The position numbers and the translations under genes were made by a program. Under the pieces are notes generated by a model, which did not search any database, was not told where the DNA came from, and was given only the letters and a program-made list of their open reading frames with translations. From Craterostigma plantagineum (lineage: Eukaryota; Streptophyta; Magnoliopsida; Lamiales; Linderniaceae): DNA of 64,000 nt. The DNA is taken from positions 1-64,000 of the forward strand of contig JAPQWV010001072.1 in assembly GCA_027422505.1 (NCBI GenBank), given 5' to 3'. Positions 57,982-64,000 of this stretch are shown here, one piece after another; the stretch's first letter is position 1, and the number at the start of each line of letters is the position of its first letter.

Positions 57982-58944
57982 TTAAGAGGTAAGATTCAAC
58001 ATGCCCAACCTAGAGACTAAGAATTGGAATCGTTTCTCATCCAATGCTTTAGTAAAAAGGTCAGCCAGTTGAAGTTCGGTGCTAACAAACTGCATTTCTA
58101 TGATGCCATTTTCAACGTGATTTTTTATGAAGTGATATCTAAGATCAATATGCTTCGTGCGTGAATGATGGACGGGATTGCATGTAATAGCAATAGCACT
58201 TTTAGAGTCACTATAAATAGGAATATTATGTAAATCAAACCCGTAGTCCAAGAGTTGAGTTCGCATCCACAGAATTTGGGAACAGCAACTGGCAGCTGCG
58301 ACGTATTCAGCTTCAGCTGTTGAAGTAGAAACACAATTCTGTTTCTTGGAAGACCAGCAGATTAATTTATCACCAAGCAGTTGTGCGCCACCTGACGTGC
58401 TTTTTCTATCCATGCGACAGCCTGCAAAATCCGAGTCAGTGTATCCAATTAATTGAAAACTAGAATTTTTGGGATACCACAAACCGAGATTTGGAGTTCC
58501 TTTCAGATAACGTAATATTCTTTTGACGGCAGTCAGATGTGACTCTTTGGGATTTGCTTGAAAACGTGCACAAAGGCAGGTTGCAAAGACGATGTCTGGT
58601 CTGCTTGACGTTAGATAAAGTAGTGACCCGATGATTCCTCTGTAGTGTGTTTCGTCAATAGGCTTGCCAGAGAGATCTGCATCGAGTTTGCATGCTGTGG
58701 ACATAGGAGTCGCTATGGAAGTGCAGTTTTCCATCTTGTATTTCTTCAAGAGATCACTTATATATTTAGACTGACTGATAAAAATACCGTCTGGTAGCTG
58801 TCTGATCTGCAGTCCTAGAAAGAAGTTCATTTCCCCCATCATGCTCATTTCGAACTTGGTGGTCATTAAGTGACTGAATTCCTCGCATAGTTTCACATTT
58901 GTGGAGCCAAAGATTATGTCATCAACATAAATTTGAACGAGCAA
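57982..58944 (-). pseudogene. Copia pol: C-terminal part of reverse transcriptase and RNase H
   Basis: Opens just at the RT catalytic box '[11 protein letters not shown]' and proceeds to the RNase H region 'GYTDSDFAGCRMDRKSTSGG' and 'STAEAEYVAAASCCSQILW'. The end is 'LADLFTKAL', stop at 57982. It is separated from the upstream pol frame by a frame break at about 58940-58960, immediately before the YVDD box, so the RT as read is cut in two. Confidence 0.85.
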
Positions 58945-61331
58945 GATGTCTGAGTTCTGCCTTTAATGAAGAGCGTGGTATCAATTTGACCTTTGGTGAA
59001 CCCGGATTCGACTAAGAAGGTGGAAAGAACGTCATACCAAGCTCGTGGTGCTTGTTTAAGACCATAAAGGGCTTTGTCCAGGCGATACACATAATCGGGC
59101 TTGGTTGAGTCTACGAATCCTTCAGGTTGTCCAACATAAACTTCTTCTTTCAGAACTCCATTTAAGAAGGCTGTCTTGACGTCCATCTGATAGACAGTAA
59201 AATCCTTATGGGCAGCGTAAGCAAGAAATAAACGAATGGCTTCGATACGAGCGACTGGTGCAAAGGTTTCATCGTAGTCAATGCCTTCTTGCTGATTGTA
59301 CCCTTTTGCTACCAATCTGGCTTTATTACGGATGACCTTGCCATTTTCGTCTCTCTTGTTCTTGAAGACCCATTTCGTTCCTATGATCGTTTTGCCTTTG
59401 GGTCTTAGAACTAGAGTCCAAACTTTTAAGCGTTCAAACTGGTTGAGTTCATCTTGCATAGCAATTATCCAGTCTGGGTCTGAAAGTGCTTCTGACACTT
59501 TTCTTGGTTCGAGTTGACTCATAAAGCACGAGAAATGTTCGTGAACAAATGAGACGTAATCGTCCGGAATTGCGCTTTTCTTTTCACGAGTTGATCTTCG
59601 CAGGAGTGGTTGAGCCGTGTGAGAATCATCAGGATGGTCAGGAATTGTTGCTGCGTCGACTACAGGAGATTGATCGTGATGTGTGGCGAGGGAGTCAACG
59701 TTTGTCTCAGTCTGAGGTTCTATGACATTTGCAGTGGGATCCTGACTGGAATGAGAGATTTCGTCCTCAGTGTCAGTGGCGTTGGGAAGCGTGAAGTCTG
59801 TTTCTGAGGAAGAGTTATCTTCAATATCTGATGTTGCTTGGATTTCACCTTGTGGAGTTTCTGTCATCTGAGAAGGCATTGGATCTGAAATTAGATGAAA
59901 ATCTTCAAGCAAAAAATCTAGTGATGCCAAGCTTGGATTTGCAGGGGCTGAGTCTCGTTGAACATTCCCTGATGCATTAGAGGGTGTTTCTGGTGTTGTG
60001 GGAAGCGTTTCGTCAAATGTGACATTTGCACTTTCCCTTACAATTTTAGCGTCTTTGAGGAATACTCTAAATGCTTTGGACGTTGAGGAGTAGCCAATGA
60101 ATGTGCCTTCGAGAGCTTTAGGATCAAATTTGCCTCTGTTGCTTCGATCATCTGCAATAAAACATTTACAACCAAACACTCGAAGAAAGGAAATGTTAGG
60201 AGCACGATTATTTATGATCTGATAGGGCGTCTTCTCAAATCTTTTGTGGATTGAAGTGCGGTTCTGAGTGAAGCATGCAGTGCTTAGAGCTTCGGCCCAG
60301 AAGGAATGTGGAAGATTTGATTGAATTATCATTGTGCGTGCAGCTTCAACAAGTGTTCTATTTTTTCGTTCGACTACCCCGTTTTGTTGTGGAGTTCCAG
60401 CAGCTGAAAACTGTTGTGATATGCCTTGAGATGCGTAGAAGTTTCTCAAGCGGTCATTTTTGAACTCCGTGCCATTATCTGAGCGAATGGTGCCAATTCG
60501 GGCCTGTAGTAGGTTCTGGGTAGTTGTGACAAATGTTTCGATGATTGAGGCGGTCTCATCCTTACTGCGTAAGAATTTTGTCCAAGTGTATCTAGAAAAA
60601 TCGTCGATGAGGACCAGAACATATTTGCGACCATTGAGACTCTCTGTTCTCATGGGACCGCATAGATCAACGTGAAGTAGTTCTAAAGGTCGAGAAGAGC
60701 ATGCAACATGTTTGGACCTATGGGAGGCTCTCTTCATTTTTCCTAGTTCGCAGGCACTACAGAGATGTTCCTTTTGATACGTAAGGTTTGGTAGGCCGAC
60801 AACTAGTTGCTTAGTGGATAGTTTATTAATGTCTCTAAAATTGAGATGGGATAGACGATTGTGCCACAGAATGTTTTGAGAGTGTGAAGCTTTAGAGAGT
60901 AGGCAGATGTTCGAGGATGGCGTGGTTGTTTTGAGGTCTATCGTATAGAGATTCGTTTTTCGAATGCCATGGAGTAGATCATTACCGTGACCGTCGTTGA
61001 TGCTGCATTTTCTTGCTTTGAAGTTTATTTCGAGTCCTTTGTCGCACAGTTGGCCAATGCTGAAGAGGTTGTGGCCTAGTCCCTTGACGTATGAGACGTC
61101 TTGGATGGTTAGATTTCCGTGATTTAGATCTCCTCGTCCTAAGATTGGAGATGACTCGTTATTTCCAAAGCGTACCTTTCCGCCGTACTTTTCGGTGTAG
61201 TTGCTCAACAGCTCTTTGTTTCCAGTCATGTGTGTGGAGCAACCTGAATCTAGATACCACACATGATGGACCTGCAATAGGAATGGAATTAGAAACGTTT
61301 CGGTACCCATTTGAGAATGGGCACTGTCCAT
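58914..61331 (-). pseudogene. Copia pol: protease, GAG-pre-integrase, integrase and N-terminal RT
   Basis: Domains in order: aspartic protease core '[13 protein letters not shown]' (residues about 29-41); GAG-pre-integrase '[18 protein letters not shown]' with CxxC '[12 protein letters not shown]'; DDE integrase with 'LHVDLCGPM', '[12 protein letters not shown]' and '[11 protein letters not shown]'; then RT '[20 protein letters not shown]', '[12 protein letters not shown]' and '[12 protein letters not shown]'. The Met at 61331 is only the first in frame. Gag ends in another frame at 61289, so the gag-pol join is also shifted. The frame is lost at about 58950. Confidence 0.88.
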
Positions 61332-62320
61332 TTCTTAGTAGAAGATTTAGCAGAACTAGTAACAGGATTAACATTGGGTGAGTGATGGGAGAATGTCGCG
61401 TGATGTTTTTGTTTGGGCACCCAAATCTGTTTAGGTTTAGTTTGATATGGCGTGAATTTCCTGTTCGAAGATCGAGTGATCGTGGTATTGCGTATGGCGT
61501 TGGCTGGACGAGACATGGGCGTTCGAGTAGTAGAACGATGCATTTTATACGCAATAGATTTATTTAAGCTAGAAACATCAAATGTCTTAAAAGTCTTTAA
61601 AGGGAAAGGAGATTCATCATAATCATAGGTAGTAGGATAAGAAGTCTTGGCAGGAGCTGAATTAGGTTTCGATTTCTGGACCCAGGCCAACGTCGTCTTC
61701 TTCGTAGTTAATCTCTTTCCTGTAGTCAAATTAGGCATGGGATGAGGAGTTAGGTTATAGGAGGAAGAAGAATTAACGTCAGATGAATAATCTTTGAGGT
61801 GTCTAAGAAGCGAAATTTCATGAAGCATTTTCTCCTTTTCGAACTTGAAGATTTCGATTTGATTTTGATGTTCTTTGTGTTGTATCAAGTTAATATTCTG
61901 AAGGCGTGAGATTTCGCTTAGAAGACCAGATTCATTCTTTGTTGGGGTTCTCTCCATTGGGATTGGCGAGCATGACTTAGGGAAGAAACGTGAGTTGTTC
62001 GTGAGTGAGGTTGCCTTTTCTAGGCGAAAACGGGAATTCAAGGCAAGTGCATCGTCGTAGGAATAGTAGTGATTTGAAGGAGATGCGTAGTTTTCAAATA
62101 GCAGTTCATGTCTTTTGGCTATTTCTTTCCCTTTAATGTTCTTGTGGAGTGATGTTTCTATCTTAGACTCGGCCGAATTCAATGGTGCGGAGGAAGCTAT
62201 GTGGTTGTTGACTTGTTTTTCGAGTGAAGAGATGATTGTCAGGAGTACGTCCATTTCCACTTGAGAGGCAATCTTCTCGAGCTCAATAGTCGAATGCAGA
62301 TCACCGATTTCTTTAATCAT
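61289..62320 (-). pseudogene. Copia gag, C-terminal part
   Basis: Coiled-coil-like start, 'IGDLHSTIELEKIASQVEMD', then a Ser/Lys/Pro-rich region with 'QIWVPKQKH', ending 'LKWVPKRF'. Its open frame extends upstream of the first Met and overlaps the end of the upstream gag frame; a frame break near 62400 separates the two parts. Confidence 0.75.
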
Positions 62321-62361
62321 TGGAGGGATATATGTACTAGAGGTACTTGCTTTTTGGGGAT

Positions 62362-63993
62362 CTACTTCTTCTGGTGGAAATAAGGAATAGTAGTCATCGG
62401 ATAGATCAATTTTCTGGTTTTGTAACTTTTTTCAAGTTCCTCATAGTCAATTGGAATTTCAGCCCTATCCTTTTTGTCTCTCTTTTTGTGTTCTAACTTA
62501 TCAAGCGGAGATGAGCTAGTGAAAGACATAAGACAAGGAATTTTTAAGCCTGAGAGCTTGATATCATAAAGGGGAAGAGGTTTCTTTACTGAGTGCACGG
62601 AATCTGGAGTACATCCTATGCCGCTACGGGGATTATAAAATTCTGTGTCTCTAGCACTATTTAATAGGATCATTTTATCTGTTTGTATTCTACTGTTCAG
62701 AAGATCCTCAAGTTTCTTTATTTTCGAATATAGACGATTTCGTTCCTTAGTCAGAAATTCATATTGTTGGGATATCGTGTTTCGATCTACTTCACTCTTT
62801 TGGAGATCGTTTTCCTTTTTGAGAAGTTTATCTTCTAAGTCTCTTATCTTAGTCTCATGTCTAAGGGATGTGTCTCGAGCTTGTTCTAGAAACGAGGTTA
62901 ACCTAGCCTTTTCCACTAGTTCTGTTCGCAGGACTTTTTCATTGTTAGCTAACCTAGATTCTAGTTCTCTTAATGATTGGTTCTCTCTAGACATGGATGT
63001 TAGTCTATCCTGAAGAAGGCATAATTGTTCATGTAGATTGGAGTAAGATTCGTGTACCTCAGTCTCTGAAGATGAGTCGGTTGAGGGGGTGGCTGCAGTA
63101 TTGTGTTCCTCATCCTCAGTGTCGGTTTCAACGTTCGCCATGAGTGCCAGATTTTCATCCTCACTTTCAGAGGTATCCTCGAGCCATGATTCTTGTTCAG
63201 CCATGAGTACCACACCGGACTGTTTTTGTTTGAGAAGTTGTGCCTTTTTGGTGTAGTAGTCAACATCTTTGGTCTTGGGCAGGAAGCAGTCTCGAGCAAA
63301 GTGTCCTGGTTTGCCGCAGTTGAAGCACTTCTGATCTTTCATGGAGGGCTTAGTCTCACCTTCTTCATTCTTCCGGTCCCGCTTCTTGGAGGAGCTAGTC
63401 CTGAGTCGATTTGAGGATCGGTTCTGTGTGTAGGAATTGAAGCGCTTGGTGATCAAGGCCATCTGTTTTGTAATCTCTGCTAGCTCAGGGTCCATATCTG
63501 CATTGGTGTTCTCATTGTCTTCTTCAGATGAGCTAGGGTTCTGCACAGGTTTTGGATTCTTTTTTGATTTTCGATGGCTGATTAGAGCAAGTGTCTCCAT
63601 GGCGGTCCTTTCCTTTGATGCTTTCTGAATCTCATTAATGTCTTCAATGTGCTGGGCGAGGCTGTCGTAGAGGCAGTGAATGTCCATCTCTTCTAGATCC
63701 TTGTTCTGGCGGATATTGCTGGCTACTTTCCTCCATTCTGGCTGCAGCGCTGAGAGAAAGCGTATGTTAATTTCCTCACCAGTTCTGGTTACATTTATCT
63801 TTCTCATCTCATTCACTAGGGTCAGAAATCTTTGATAGGTCTCATATAGTTCTTCTCCATCTTTGGCTTTGAATGAGTCATAAGCAGTGAGGACGTTGGA
63901 TTTCTTTGCCTTGTACCCAGATTCAGTTCGTTGCATCATTTTGCTAATCTCATCCCACATTTCTTTGGCAGTTGGCAAGCTATTAACCTGCAT
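62362..63993 (-). pseudogene. Copia gag (UBN2-type), N-terminal part with zinc knuckle
   Basis: Gag segment 'EMWDEISKMMQRTESGYKAK' and 'FLTLVNEMRKI', then the CCHC knuckle 'CFNCGKPGHFARDC' (about residue 225). An acidic stretch and a long coiled coil follow (residues about 320-440). The start of gag lies beyond 64000, so the Met at 63993 is internal. The frame ends at 62362 after a one-base shift in an A-rich run near 62405. Confidence 0.85.
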
Positions 63994-64000
63994 GTAAATG

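Larger units (their letters stand above)
52500..64000 (-). mobile_element. Sirevirus-like Ty1/Copia LTR retrotransposon with a third (env-like) ORF; 5' end outside window
   Basis: On the minus strand the order is gag (63993-61289), protease-integrase-RT (61331-58914), RT end and RNase H (58944-57982), a roughly 1.8-kb spacer, a 1096-codon third ORF (56155-52865), a polypurine tract and a 344-bp 3' LTR (52843-52500). Integrase before RT makes it Copia. A gag with zinc knuckle, repeated polypurine motifs and a long downstream ORF point to the Sirevirus (SIRE/Maximus) lineage. The 5' LTR and primer-binding site lie past 64000. Gag and pol carry frame breaks, so the copy as read is not autonomous. 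Confidence 0.88.

Overview
This window is nuclear DNA of a flowering plant, almost certainly a eudicot. The evidence is spliced GT-AG genes with short introns, genes for plastid-targeted proteins, a plant-only PLS-class PPR gene, a Bet v 1 gene and two typical plant transposable elements. The third ORF of the Copia element resembles those I associate with asterids (perhaps Lamiales), but that is a weak inference. About 50 kb is gene-dense (roughly one gene per 2.5-3 kb), followed by a retrotransposon that fills the last 11.5 kb and runs off the right edge.

Layout, left to right: a PLS/E-class PPR gene (+, 82-2039); a plastid phosphoenolpyruvate/phosphate translocator (+, 2745-4597); plastid peptide deformylase 1B (-, 4889-6258); the plastid Deg1 protease (-, 6934-9585); a PTH2-type peptidyl-tRNA hydrolase (+, 10236-11569); an ACD11-binding-partner RRM protein (-, 12020-13810); an NAA60/MCC1-type acetyltransferase (+, 15209-16459); a Bet v 1 protein (+, 16794-17389); a cinnamoyl-CoA-reductase-like SDR (+, 18068-19342); a PWWP protein (+, 20854-23513); a DUF1218 membrane protein (-, 23955-25391); an ENH1-type PDZ-rubredoxin protein (-, 26133-27496); a small LEA-like protein (+, 28792-29883); ribosomal protein eL13 (+, 30997-32124); a plastid zinc-ribbon membrane protein (-, 32536-33688); a TMEM120 homologue (+, 34733-36945); a VIT-domain membrane-of-ER-body-like protein (-, 37439-41704); a Mutator-like element (42249-44290); a full-size ABCB transporter (+, 45028-49731); a probable small spliced gene (-, about 49936-50658); and the 3' part of an HP30-type Tim17/22/23 import protein (-, 51177-52137). 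A Sirevirus-like Copia retrotransposon on the minus strand (52500 to beyond 64000) follows. Several genes serve the plastid (PPT, PDF1B, Deg1, ENH1, the zinc-ribbon protein, HP30), but they do not form a cluster; this is ordinary euchromatin.

The most notable structures are: (1) a 2042-bp Mutator-like element with a perfect 9-bp target-site duplication. It has lost its transposase core but keeps a FAR1-like N-terminal piece and an open OTU cysteine-protease-like ORF. (2) A Copia element with an intact 1096-codon third ORF, three internal copies of a polypurine-tract-like motif, and a roughly 1.1-kb spacer packed with TGTCGA-type motifs. It appears to lie inside the HP30 gene, whose first exon is not visible. 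(3) Single-base frame breaks in at least five otherwise well-conserved genes, which points to assembly indels rather than five pseudogenes. (4) Two GC-AG introns.
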